A DNA stretch of 34,034 bases, taken from the NCBI GenBank assembly GCA_004295055.1, contig SHNJ01000022.1, positions 1-34,034 on the forward strand, written 5' to 3'. The notes beneath the pieces are model-generated. The model did no database searches. It was not told where the DNA came from and worked only from the letters and a program-made list of their open reading frames with translations. Below, in pieces: positions 24,551-33,411 of this stretch. Position 1 is the first letter of the stretch, and the number at the start of each line of letters is the position of its first letter. The position numbers and the translations under genes were made by a program. Source of the stretch: Alphaproteobacteria bacterium (GTDB lineage Bacteria; Pseudomonadota; Alphaproteobacteria; SHNJ01).

Positions 24551-27500
24551 ATGAATATCTCCCGGTTTTTTATTGACCGTCCTATTTTCGCAGCGGTTTT
24601 GTCGTTGCTGATTTTCATTTCTGGATTCATTGCGATCTGGCAATTGCCTATTTCCGAGTATCCCGAGGTTGTGCCGCCATCGGTGGTTGTTACCGCGCAA
24701 TATCCAGGCGCGAATCCAAAAGTAATTGCCGAAACGGTCGCCGCGCCACTGGAAGAACAAATTAATGGCGTCGAAGACATGTTGTATATGTTCTCGCAAG
24801 GAACATCCGATGGCCGCATGACTTTAACGATCACTTTTAAAATCGGAACGGATGCGGACAAGGCGCAGCAATTGGTCCAGAACCGGGTTAACCAGGCGCT
24901 GCCGCGTTTGCCGGATATCGTCCGGCAATTCGGCGTTACCACGGTTAAAAGTTCTTCCGATTTGACCATGGTGGTGCACTTGTTGTCCCCCAGCAATCGT
25001 TACGACTTATTGTATCTCAGCAATTATGCGACTTTGAATATTCGGGATCGCTTGCGCCGCTTGCAAGGCACCGGCCAGGTTGAAATTTTTGGCGGCAGCG
25101 ATTACGCCATGCGGATCTGGCTCGATCCGAATAAAATTGCCGAACGCAATATGTCGGCGGGGGATGTGATCAATGCCATTCGTGAACAAAACGTTCAGGT
25201 GGCCGCCGGCGTTATTGGCGCGTCGCCATCGCCAAATACCGATTTACAGCTGAACGTCAATGCTTTGGGCCGTTTGCAGTCGGAAGAAGAATTTGCGGAT
25301 ATTATCCTAAAAACATCCGAAGATGGCGGCGTCACAAGATTAAAAGATGTTGCGCGCATTGAACTGGGTGGGGCGCAATATTCCTTGCGGTCTCTGCTGG
25401 ACAATAAACAAGCGGTGGCGTTGGGTATTTTCCAAACGCCGGATGCGAATACAATTGAATTGTCCGACCAAGTCCGCGCCACAATGGAAGAGCTGAAAAA
25501 AGACTTTCCCGAAGGTTTGGAATATGACATCGTTTACGATCCAACCACATTCGTGCGCGATTCGATCAAGGCGGTTATTCACACGTTGTTAGAAGCCGTT
25601 TTCCTGGTTGTATTGGTGGTTATTCTGTTTTTGCAGACCTGGCGCGCTTCGATCATTCCGTTGTTGGCCGTACCGGTTTCTATCATCGGCACGTTTGGCC
25701 TGATGCTGTTATTTGGGTTTTCGATTAACGCTTTGTCGCTGTTTGGCCTGGTGTTGTCGATCGGGGTTGTGGTGGACGATGCTATCGTGGTGGTTGAAAA
25801 CGTGGAACGGAATATCGAATCCGGCCTGTCGCCCAAAGACGCGACTTACCAAGCGATGCGCGAGGTAAGTGGGCCTATCATCGCAATCGGCCTTACTTTG
25901 ATCGCCGTGTTCGTTCCGATCGCCTTTATCAGCGGCCTGACGGGCCAATTTTACCGCCAGTTCGCGCTGACGATTGCGATTTCGACGATTATTTCGGCAT
26001 TCAACTCGTTAACCCTAAGCCCCGCTATGGCGGCGCTATTATTAAAAGGGCACGATACGCCAAAAGACTGGCTGGCGCGCGCAATGGACAAGGGGTTGGG
26101 TTGGATTTTTCGTCCATTTAATCGTGTTTTTAAAACAGGCGCGGATGCATATTCGGGCCGCGTTGGAAAAGTTCTAAATCACAAGGCGGCGGCTATTTTT
26201 GTTTATTTGATTTTAATTTGCCTGACCGTGTTCGGTTTTTCGCATGTGCCGACGGGATATATTCCCGCGCAAGATAAGCAATATCTGATCGGTTTCGCCC
26301 AATTGCCGGATGGATCTTCGTTGGATCGCACCGAAGACGTTTTGCGCCGCATGTCGGATATCGTGACAAAAACGCCGGGCGTAGCGCATGCGGTGGCTTT
26401 TCCGGGCCTGTCCATTAACGGCTTTACCAATAGTTCCAATGCCGGGATTGTTTTCGTGCCGTTGAAAAATTTCGAAGATCGCAAGCAGTCAGCCGGGGAA
26501 ATCGCCGGGTCGCTGAATATGCAGTTCGGTGCGATTAAGGATGCGTTTGTGATGGTTCTGCCGCCGCCGCCAATTTTGGGGCTAGGCACGGCAGGCGGAT
26601 TTAAACTGCAAATCGAAGATCGCGCGGATTTAGGGGACGAGGAATTATTCCGCGTTGCGCAAGAAGTGCAGGGCAAAGCCTGGCAGAATCCTGTTCTGTC
26701 GGGAGTCTTCAGCGGTTATCAAATCAACGTGCCGCAGTTGCACATTGATTTAGACCGGACCAAAGCCAAGCAATTGGGCATTCCGATTACCAGCGTATTT
26801 GAAACTTTGCAGGTTTATTTGGGGTCTCTTTATATTAACGATTTCAACAAGTTCGGCCGCACATATCAAGTAATTGCTCAGGCCGATGCGCCATTCCGCG
26901 ACCAGGCCGAAGACATCGCGCAATTAAAAGTTCGCAATGATTGGGGTCAGATGGTTCCACTCGGCAGTATTTTGACCGTTACCCAAAGTTATGGGCCGGA
27001 ACGTTCGATGCGGTATAACGCCTATCGGACAGCGGATATTAATGGCGGGCCATCGATGGGATATTCTTCGGGTCAGGCGCAACAGGCGATTGAAAAGATT
27101 TTGCACGAAACCTTGCCAAAAGGCATGAGTTACGAATGGACCGATTTAACCTATCAGCAAATTTTGGCTGGAAACACTTCGTTATATGTGTTCCCGCTTT
27201 GTGTGTTGTTGGTGTTCCTGGTTTTGGCCGCGCAGTACGAAAGCTTGATTTTACCTCTTGCGGTCATTCTGATTGTGCCAATGTGCCTGCTATGCGCCAT
27301 TTTCGGCGTATGGTTTTCCGGTGGCGACAATAATATCTTTACCCAAATAGGATTGATCGTGCTGGTGGGGCTTGCCTGTAAAAACGCGATTTTGATTGTG
27401 GAATTCGCGCGTGAATTGGAATTGGAAGGGGCCACGCCATTAAAGGCGGCGATTGAGGCGGCGCGTCTTCGTTTGCGTCCGATCCTGATGACATCGTTTG

Positions 27501-27727
27501 CCTTTATCATGGGCGTGGTGCCATTGGTATTTTCATCGGGCGCCGGGGCGGAAATGCGGCACGCCATGGGCGTCGCGGTGTTTTCGGGAATGTTGGGCGT
27601 AACTTTCTTTGGATTGTTTCTAACGCCGGTATTTTATGTCGCCTTGCGCAAATTCGCTGGCAATAAATTGAAATCTTGCACCGTTCCAGCATTGCATGTC
27701 AAAGATTCGGGAATCACTCATGGCTAA
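24551..27727 (+). CDS. RND multidrug efflux pump, HAE1/AcrB family
   Basis: This 1058-residue inner-membrane transporter has the length and order of AcrB-type pumps. It starts MNISRFFIDRPIFA with the first helix, then a porter domain (YPEVVPPSVVVTAQYPGANPK), the motif A region GVVVDDAIVVVENVER in helix 4, which holds the two proton-relay aspartates, and LTLIAVFVPIAF. It has a second porter domain and a second helix bundle with LVGLACKNAILIVEFA, which holds the relay lysine. It exports hydrophobic compounds using the proton gradient. It is flanked by its adaptor and its outer-membrane factor, so the tripartite pump is complete. The substrate cannot be predicted. Confidence 0.95.
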   Translation: MNISRFFIDRPIFAAVLSLLIFISGFIAIWQLPISEYPEVVPPSVVVTAQYPGANPKVIAETVAAPLEEQINGVEDMLYMFSQGTSDGRMTLTITFKIGTDADKAQQLVQNRVNQALPRLPDIVRQFGVTTVKSSSDLTMVVHLLSPSNRYDLLYLSNYATLNIRDRLRRLQGTGQVEIFGGSDYAMRIWLDPNKIAERNMSAGDVINAIREQNVQVAAGVIGASPSPNTDLQLNVNALGRLQSEEEFADIILKTSEDGGVTRLKDVARIELGGAQYSLRSLLDNKQAVALGIFQTPDANTIELSDQVRATMEELKKDFPEGLEYDIVYDPTTFVRDSIKAVIHTLLEAVFLVVLVVILFLQTWRASIIPLLAVPVSIIGTFGLMLLFGFSINALSLFGLVLSIGVVVDDAIVVVENVERNIESGLSPKDATYQAMREVSGPIIAIGLTLIAVFVPIAFISGLTGQFYRQFALTIAISTIISAFNSLTLSPAMAALLLKGHDTPKDWLARAMDKGLGWIFRPFNRVFKTGADAYSGRVGKVLNHKAAAIFVYLILICLTVFGFSHVPTGYIPAQDKQYLIGFAQLPDGSSLDRTEDVLRRMSDIVTKTPGVAHAVAFPGLSINGFTNSSNAGIVFVPLKNFEDRKQSAGEIAGSLNMQFGAIKDAFVMVLPPPPILGLGTAGGFKLQIEDRADLGDEELFRVAQEVQGKAWQNPVLSGVFSGYQINVPQLHIDLDRTKAKQLGIPITSVFETLQVYLGSLYINDFNKFGRTYQVIAQADAPFRDQAEDIAQLKVRNDWGQMVPLGSILTVTQSYGPERSMRYNAYRTADINGGPSMGYSSGQAQQAIEKILHETLPKGMSYEWTDLTYQQILAGNTSLYVFPLCVLLVFLVLAAQYESLILPLAVILIVPMCLLCAIFGVWFSGGDNNIFTQIGLIVLVGLACKNAILIVEFARELELEGATPLKAAIEAARLRLRPILMTSFAFIMGVVPLVFSSGAGAEMRHAMGVAVFSGMLGVTFFGLFLTPVFYVALRKFAGNKLKSCTVPALHVKDSGITHG

Positions 27728-29165
27728 AAATAAAATTCTTTTATTCAGTGTAGCGGCTTTATTGACGGGTTGCAGTCTGGCGCCAGATATGAAATTACCG
27801 GATTTAGGCCTGCCTAATGTATTCAAAGAACAAGCCGTTCCTGCGGAACACGTGGTCGAAGGCGTCGTTTGGAAAAAAGCCGAAAGTTTGGAACAATCGG
27901 ATCGTGGGCAATGGTGGAAAATATTTGGCGATTCTAAATTGAATGATTTGGAATCGGAGGCGATTGCCGCGAACCAAACCTTGGCCGCCGCCGCCGCACG
28001 TGTGAATCAAGCGCGCGCTGAAGCCAATGTTGTTAGTGCGGGTTTATTTCCGTCAATCGATGCCGGGGCGAATGCCGTTCGCGTAAGACCGTCTGCAATC
28101 TCCGCCGCTGCCGGCAGCGGATTGACCAATCCATACAGCCTGTATACGGCGCAAGGCGTTGTATCGTATGAAGCGGATTTATTTGGCCGAGTTCGCAACA
28201 ATGCCAAGGCGGCGGATTTGGATGCCAATGCGGTTGCCGCATCTTATCACAGCGTTCTGCTGGCGTTGCAAGCCGATGTGGCGCAAACCTATTACGCCAT
28301 TCGCGCGCTGGATACCGAACGGCAATTGCTGCGCGATACTGTTAAATTGCGCGCCGAGGCATCGCGGATAATGCAACGCCGTTTTGACGAAGGGGAGGTG
28401 GGCGATCCGGATTTAACCCGCACGCAAAGCGAATTGGCCAGCACCGAGGCGGAATTGATTATTTTGGATCGTTCGCGCGCGGCTTTGGAACATGCCTTGG
28501 CGGTATTGTTGGGTAAAATTCCATCGAATTTCAGTTTTGCGGAATCTCCGCTGGTGGATGAAGTGCCGCCGGAAATTCCAGCCGGAATTCCATCGGGTTT
28601 ATTGCAGCGCCGTCCGGATATTGCCGCGGCGCAATCCGTCATGGCCGCGGCCAATGCGCGCATCGGCGCGGCGCGCGCGGCATTTTTTCCGCAATTATTT
28701 TTAACCGCTTCCGGCGGATTCGAAGCCAATTCCTTCCGCGATTTATTCGAATGGTCCAGCCGTACTTGGGCACTGGGACAGACAGCAGGTTTGGCGTTAA
28801 CTATGCCGATTTTCGATGCCGGCCGCAATATCGCCCGCGTCGATTCGGCGGAAGCCGCGTATGAGGAATCTATCGCCAATTATCGCCAGCAAGTTTTAGT
28901 TGCGTTCCGCGATGTCGAAAACAATCTCGCGGATCAACGGCTGCTGGCCGATCAGACGTTGAAACAGGACGTGGCGGCAAAAGCATCCAAGCAAACTACG
29001 GATTTGACACAGAAACGGTATGATGAAGGCGATGCGGATTATTTTGAGGTAGTCGATGCCCAACGCACATCATTGGCGACAGAACGTGCGGCCGTACAAG
29101 CCAAAGGCCAGCGTTTGATCACATCGGTGGAATTAATCCGCTCGCTTGGCGGCGGCTGGAACTAG
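27720..29165 (+). CDS. Outer-membrane efflux lipoprotein, NodT/OprM family
   Basis: This 481-residue protein is a TolC-type channel. ATG 27720 gives a signal with lipobox LLTGC, so the mature protein is a lipoprotein; the upstream in-frame start at 27696 would lie inside the pump gene and weaken the signal. Two repeated outer-membrane-efflux domains of long helices follow (WWKIFGDSKLNDL...LAAAAARVNQARAE and RRPDIAAAQSVMAAANARIGAARAAFFP), typical of NodT, with the characteristic QRRFDEGEVGDPDLTRTQSEL. It overlaps the pump gene by eight bases and completes the efflux operon. No clear terminator is visible after it. Confidence 0.94.
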   Translation: MAKNKILLFSVAALLTGCSLAPDMKLPDLGLPNVFKEQAVPAEHVVEGVVWKKAESLEQSDRGQWWKIFGDSKLNDLESEAIAANQTLAAAAARVNQARAEANVVSAGLFPSIDAGANAVRVRPSAISAAAGSGLTNPYSLYTAQGVVSYEADLFGRVRNNAKAADLDANAVAASYHSVLLALQADVAQTYYAIRALDTERQLLRDTVKLRAEASRIMQRRFDEGEVGDPDLTRTQSELASTEAELIILDRSRAALEHALAVLLGKIPSNFSFAESPLVDEVPPEIPAGIPSGLLQRRPDIAAAQSVMAAANARIGAARAAFFPQLFLTASGGFEANSFRDLFEWSSRTWALGQTAGLALTMPIFDAGRNIARVDSAEAAYEESIANYRQQVLVAFRDVENNLADQRLLADQTLKQDVAAKASKQTTDLTQKRYDEGDADYFEVVDAQRTSLATERAAVQAKGQRLITSVELIRSLGGGWN

Positions 29166-29192
29166 ATTCAAATACTATGGCAGGGCGCTGGC

Positions 29193-29217
29193 TGTACAAG
29201 CATACGTTTGTACAAGG
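29193..29217. promoter_or_regulatory. TGTACAAG direct repeat upstream of the oxidoreductase
   Basis: TGTACAAG occurs at 29193-29200 and 29210-29217, 17 bases apart, and each copy contains the palindrome TGTACA. The pair lies in the 125-base gap before the oxidoreductase gene and may be a regulator site. Confidence 0.35.
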
Positions 29218-29290
29218 TACATTTATTTTTCATAAAAAAATCATAAGCTTTTGTATTGATGAAAAGCCATTATAATAGTAGGGGTATTAT

Positions 29291-29881
29291 ATGGCTAAAA
29301 AAATTCTCGTTATTTTAGGAAATCCGGCACGCCAACGCAAAAGTTTATGCGAATCCCTGGCCTTGGCCTATGAAAAAGGCGCGACTGAAACAGGAAATGA
29401 AGTCCGTTTAATCAAAATAGCGGACTTGGAATTCGATCCTATACTGCATGAAGGGTATAAAGGCATTCAGTCCTTGGAACCTGCGATAGCCGATGCTCAA
29501 ACTCAATTGGCATGGGCCGATCATATTGTAATCGTTTATCCTCTGTGGCAATTCAGTATGCCGGCCTTATTAAAAGGCTTTTTTGAAAGAGTCCTGATGA
29601 AAGGATTTGCTTTTGATTTCGGTACGGATGACGGCCCTTTTGTACATGCAAAATTTTTAAGAAATAAAAGCGCCAGAATCATTCAAACTATGGCCATGCC
29701 AAGTTTGATGTACCGGTTGTTCGCAAGGCAGCATGGAGCAAAGGCATTGCGAAGTACATTAAATTTCTGCGGCATATCGCCGGTAAGATTCAGTTACTAT
29801 GGAATGACAGAAAAAATTAATGAGGATCAGGCCAATTCATATATAGATGAAGTCAAAATTTTAGGGCGGCGCGGCGCATAA
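29291..29881 (+). CDS. NAD(P)H-dependent flavin oxidoreductase (quinone reductase family)
   Basis: This 196-residue protein has a flavodoxin-like fold of the NQO1/KefF type. It begins KKILVILGNPARQRKSLCESLA, the FMN/FAD phosphate-binding loop, and has ADHIVIVYPLWQFSMPALLKGFFERVL, the family signature around the flavin ring. Members reduce quinones and other electrophiles by two electrons in the cytoplasm. A tandem-repeat motif at 29193-29217 may control it. A TATAAT at 29271 is too close to the ATG to serve a leadered transcript. The gene is complete and converges on a broken kinase gene. Confidence 0.87.
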   Translation: MAKKILVILGNPARQRKSLCESLALAYEKGATETGNEVRLIKIADLEFDPILHEGYKGIQSLEPAIADAQTQLAWADHIVIVYPLWQFSMPALLKGFFERVLMKGFAFDFGTDDGPFVHAKFLRNKSARIIQTMAMPSLMYRLFARQHGAKALRSTLNFCGISPVRFSYYGMTEKINEDQANSYIDEVKILGRRGA

Positions 29882-29944
29882 GATTGCACTGCAGACACTA
29901 ATTTTCCGGGATAGTGCCGTCAATGCGGTTTTTATTGAAAATAC

Positions 29945-30910
29945 CTACGCGTTCGATGTCTTAAGGAAATTGTCCACGCGGGTTGCCTCGTGCTTGATGG
30001 CATCCAGCATTTCTATTTTCTTTTCCTGGCTTTCATTATGGTTTACTTCCGCGCGCTGGCACAGATGATAAAGTTTCATAGCGCCGAAATTGCCGGAAGA
30101 TCCTTTTAGGCGGTGCGCGGCCGATTTCCAAGCCTCGCTGTTTTTATCGCGCAGGCATTTTTCCAATGTGCCCAGCATTTCCATCGCCTGCTGCATGAAT
30201 AAATCGACCAATGCTTTTTCTTCATCCAGATCGCCATTGGTGAAAAGGCGCAGTTGATTCATGTCCACTGGCTGATCGGTTTCCTGCCGCGCTGTCTTTT
30301 TTGGCAGGGTCGATAGTACATCCGCATCTTCATTTAACACGAACAATTTTTGCAATATGCTTTTCAGATGCGTTGCGCGTATGGGTTTGCTGATATAGTC
30401 ATCCATGCCGGAATTAAGGCATTTCTCCCGGTCGCCTAGCATGGCGTTTGCCGTCATGGCGACGATAGGCACATGAAACGGCGTTTCGGATTCCATCAAC
30501 CGGATTTTTTGGGTTGCTTGATATCCGTCCAGTTCCGGCATCTGGCAATCCATAAATATGATATCGTAAACTTCGGTGCGGTATTTAAGTAAAGCCTCCG
30601 CGCCGTTTAAGGCGGTGTCGATATGGGTTATGCCGAATTTTCGCAGAAGTTTTTCCGCAAAAACCTGATTTACCGGATAGTCTTCGACCAACAACGCCTT
30701 GGCTTCGCCGATCGGCTTTAGGTTTTTCGATGCGCTAATATTGGATTTATATTTGTCGGCATGTTTTGAAATATCTTCGGGGCTGGCTATCGCCAAAGGC
30801 ACGCGGAACCAGAAGGTGGATCCTTTGCCAACAACGCTTTCCACGCCAATCGTGCCGCCCATTAAATTGACCAGTTGTTTAGTGATCGCAAGCCCAAGGC
30901 CGGTGCCGCC
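29945..30910 (-). pseudogene. 5'-truncated hybrid histidine kinase (HATPase end-REC-Hpt)
   Basis: Only the last 321 residues of a hybrid kinase remain. They start at the G2 box [13 protein letters not shown] of the ATPase domain, then a receiver (LLVEDYPVN...[13 protein letters not shown] acceptor, YISKP lysine) and a C-terminal Hpt domain with canonical [13 protein letters not shown]. The sensor, HisKA and most of the ATPase domain are missing. Upstream the open frame runs on to 31471, but those 187 residues are the antisense of a chemoreceptor domain, not kinase sequence. The break is near 30905-30916. The remaining Hpt here is of the classical type, unlike the three variant Hpt domains of the central locus. 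No start codon of its own is evident. Confidence 0.85.
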
Positions 30911-31579
30911 AATAACGTTGCTGCCGCCGTAGAAGAGCTTAGCGCGTCTATCAATGAAATTGCGCAACGCATCAGCTATTCGGCGCAGATTGCCGGTGAC
31001 GCCACAACAAAATCCCAGGCGGCCAGCGGACAAATGACGACATTGGTCAGCAGTGCCGAGAAAATTGGCAAGGTACTGGCATTGATCGACCAAATCGCCA
31101 ATCAGATTAATTTGCTGGCGTTGAATGCGACTATTGAATCGGCAAGGGCCGGCGAGGCAGGAAAGGGCTTTGCTGTAGTTGCCGGTGAAATTAAGACTCT
31201 GGCAAACAACACTTCCAAGGCAACGGCCGAAATCGCGACGCTGATTCAATCGACGCAAACGCAAGTTTCCAGCGTGGATGAGCATATTCAAACAATCGCG
31301 CAAATCATCAAGCAAATGAACGAAGTTTCGATTTCCGTGTCCGCGGCAATTGAAGAGCAAGATATCGCTACTAAAGAGATATCTTCTTCTATTCAGCGCG
31401 CTTCCGGTAATGTTGCGGAAGTATCGCAGACTGTGCAAGAAGTCTCTGCCGCATCGACTCGTACGGGACAAGCGGCAGAAGAAATGAAATTTTCTTCGAT
31501 CGGCTTAGGCACTCAGGCCAAAGGATTGATTAATGAAATTGACAATTTCATCAAAGATGTGCGCCTGATGGCAAACTAA
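30911..31579 (+). pseudogene. 5'-truncated methyl-accepting chemotaxis protein
   Basis: About 222 C-terminal residues of a chemoreceptor remain. They begin [17 protein letters not shown] and include the hairpin tip [41 protein letters not shown], shown here in family terms: the tip binds CheA and CheW. Methylation-helix heptads continue to the stop. The sensor, membrane helices and HAMP region are absent. The open frame upstream (TTG at 30875) is antisense to the kinase fragment, so no genuine start remains. There is no C-terminal receptor pentapeptide. A strong terminator follows at 31603. Confidence 0.87.
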
Positions 31580-31602
31580 TTTTGGTACTCTACTCCCCTG
31601 TG

Positions 31603-31635
31603 GTCCAGTTGCCGTTACTCGCAACTGGACTTTTT
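31603..31635 (+). terminator. Rho-independent terminator after the chemoreceptor fragment
   Basis: GTCCAGTTGC (31603-31612) pairs perfectly with GCAACTGGAC (31621-31630) around an 8-base loop, followed by TTTTT at 31631-31635. It sits 24 bases after the stop, so the chemoreceptor 3' end looks native. Confidence 0.93.
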
Positions 31636-31682
31636 CTTGCCAGTGCAATTCATTAAGATTAATTGTGGTCTGTGTTGAATAA

Positions 31683-31719
31683 TATAATAGGTGCAATATA
31701 ACGGATTGGCGTTATATTG
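31683..31719 (+). promoter_or_regulatory. Promoter -10 and inverted repeat before nnrD
   Basis: TATAAT at 31683-31688 places a start near 31695. CAATATAAC (31694-31702) and GTTATATTG (31711-31719) form a 9-bp perfect dyad with an 8-base loop, ending seven bases before the ATG. It could be an operator at +1 or a leader hairpin. No good -35 or ribosome site is seen. Confidence 0.4.
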
Positions 31720-31726
31720 GCGTATT

Positions 31727-32581
31727 ATGAAAAAACGCCTTCCCCAGAAAAACACGCCAGACTTATGGATAGATCGGTTTCGGTGGCCGAAGGCGGACAG
31801 CCATAAATATAACCGCGGGTATGCCATCATTAACGGCGGCGATTTAGGGCAAACGGGTGCCGCTAAAATAGCCGCTTATTGTGCATTAAGGGTTGGGGCA
31901 GGGGTGGTTTCCGTCGCCTGCACGCCAAAATCATTGCCGTCTTACAGCGCTTCGTTTCAGTCTATTATGACCAAATTGGTGAAAGATAGATCCGCTTTTT
32001 CCAATTTAATAAGCGATGAAAGAATAACCGCCGTTTTGTTAGGGCCGGGCAATGGTGTTAATGCGCGAACGAAATCTTTTGTTATCGATGCTTTACGGCA
32101 GAAAAAATCATTGGTGCTGGATGCGGATGCGTTAACCGTTTTTTCCAAGGCACCCAATTATTTATTTAAATTAATTGCGTCGCCTTGCATTTTGACGCCG
32201 CATGAAGGCGAGTTTCTGCATTTATTCGGCAAATTTAGATTTGCCAAAAATGATAATATCTATCGCGCGCAAAAAGCTGCCGACGAAAGCGGGGCGGTGA
32301 TTGTATTAAAGGGGTTTCATACTGTCATTGCCGCGCCGGATGGAAGGTTTGTGGTTAATACAAATGCCACGCCATTTTTGGCAACGGCCGGATCGGGAGA
32401 CGCCTTGGCGGGAATATGTACCGGATTATTGGCGCAAGGAATGCCGATGTTTGAGGCGGCTTGCGCGGCAGTATGGATTCATGCGGACGCGGCTTCCCAT
32501 TTTGGTCCTGGTTTAATTTCCGAAGATATTGCAGATCTGTTACCGCTGGTGTTGCGCCGGCTTCGAAAATACAAAAAATAG
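31727..32581 (+). CDS. nnrD: ADP-dependent NAD(P)H-hydrate dehydratase
   Basis: This 284-residue enzyme repairs hydrated NADH and NADPH by ADP- or ATP-dependent dehydration. The ribokinase-like fold shows NRGYAIINGGDLGQTGAAKIAA (glycine-rich N-terminus), LLGPGNGV, LVLDADAL, ILTPHEGEF and ATAGSGDALAGI (the nucleotide and catalytic Asp region). The NnrE epimerase half that is often fused in front is absent, so an epimerase must be encoded elsewhere. The start at 31727 is chosen because the conserved fold begins soon after; an in-frame GTG at 31691 would lie inside the inverted repeat. The gene ends two bases before the LysE start. Confidence 0.9.
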   Translation: MKKRLPQKNTPDLWIDRFRWPKADSHKYNRGYAIINGGDLGQTGAAKIAAYCALRVGAGVVSVACTPKSLPSYSASFQSIMTKLVKDRSAFSNLISDERITAVLLGPGNGVNARTKSFVIDALRQKKSLVLDADALTVFSKAPNYLFKLIASPCILTPHEGEFLHLFGKFRFAKNDNIYRAQKAADESGAVIVLKGFHTVIAAPDGRFVVNTNATPFLATAGSGDALAGICTGLLAQGMPMFEAACAAVWIHADAASHFGPGLISEDIADLLPLVLRRLRKYKK

Positions 32582-32583
32582 CT

Positions 32584-33207
32584 ATGTTGGAATCCAATTC
32601 GTTTTTATCCTTTGTATTGACCTGCGTGATTATCGAGCTAACGCCCGGGCCGAATATGGCTTATTTGGCAATACTCAGCGCATCGTATGGAAGACGCGCA
32701 GGTTTTGCGGCGGTTCTTGGCGTTGCCCTGGGTTTGGGTATTGTAGGCATTATAGCCGCGCTGGGGGTTGCCGCGGTTATATCCAATTCGTTTTTTATGT
32801 ATCAAATATTGTGATGGCTGGGTGTTTTATACCTTTTATGGTTGGCTTGGGATGGCTGGAAAAATGTCGAGGAAACATCCGCCGGCAAGACACAAGAAAA
32901 AATTCCTGAATCCAAGTTTTTTAAAAATGGTTTGATCACCAACCTTTTAAATCCAAAGGCTGCCGTATTTTACATTGCCATTCTGCCAACGTTTATTAGC
33001 CAACCAGTTTATATTCTTGGACAGACGCTAACATTTACCTTGGTCTATGTATTGATTGCCACCGTGATTCATTGTTTGATTGTAACGATGGCTGGTTCTG
33101 TAAATTATATTTTTAAAAAAGAAAGAGATATTCTGACAGTGCGCCGCATATTGTCTGCTCTATTGGCTGCGGTCGCCATATGGTTTGGGATATCCACCGG
33201 CAAATAA
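32584..33207 (+). pseudogene. LysE/RhtB-family exporter with one in-frame TGA
   Basis: Reading frame 1 from ATG 32584 gives LysE-type membrane sequence (LTCVIIELTPGPNMAYLAILSASYGRRAGFAAVLG...), reaches TGA at 32812-32814, then continues in the same frame with WLGVLYLLWLAWDGWKN...FKNGLITNLLNPKAAVFYIAILPTF to a TAA at 33207. Total length, 207 codons, is normal for the family, which exports amino acids. The TGA stands where family members usually have Arg before W-x-G-x-x-Y-L, so a single CGA-to-TGA change explains it. TGA is a normal stop elsewhere in the window, so it is not read as Trp. Either a recent nonsense mutation or a base error. Confidence 0.85.
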
Positions 33208-33345
33208 GCGAACCTCACATTCCTTTTTTGGCCACATGCTGCGGTATGGGACTGTATGCATAAATTATCCTGAAAATGAATATACTCCCTGAAATGTGAC
33301 ATATTACAAACTATCCCCTTGAATTTTCGATTTTGTATAATGTAT

Positions 33346-33384
33346 TTGACCCTGATCAAATACATGATTTCGACGGCCTATTAT
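33346..33384 (+). promoter_or_regulatory. FNR/FixK-type box and promoter of ompW
   Basis: TTGACCCTGATCAA (33346-33359) matches the FNR/FixK consensus TTGAT-N4-ATCAA at nine of ten positions. TATTAT at 33379-33384 is a fair -10, predicting a start near 33391-33394 and placing the box at about -40, the class II activator position. E. coli ompW is known to respond to oxygen through FNR. Confidence 0.6.
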
Positions 33385-33411
33385 TCCTTTATCCAAAATA
33401 TGGAGAGTTAA

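Noticed and set aside
24239-24799. Gly/Ala-rich minus-strand frame across the adaptor-pump junction
   Set aside because: It mirrors the low-complexity tail of the adaptor; no start signal or known domain.
29271-29276. TATAAT as promoter -10 of the oxidoreductase gene
   Set aside because: The transcript would start about eight bases before the ATG and exclude the AGGGG ribosome site, and there is no good -35.
30911-31471. N-terminal 187 residues of the open frame that continues the kinase fragment
   Set aside because: They are the exact antisense of the chemoreceptor signalling domain, rich in Cys and Arg, with no kinase similarity; the long frame is accidental.
32812-32814. TGA in the LysE gene read as tryptophan under an alternative code
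   Set aside because: Several intact genes in the window end at TGA (for example 2905, 13444 and the kinase ending at 7913), so the standard bacterial code applies.
33336-33341. TATAAT as the main ompW promoter
   Set aside because: The TTGAAT at 33319 is only 11 bases upstream, too close for a -35; the FNR-box promoter with TATTAT at 33379 fits better, although a second weak start is possible.
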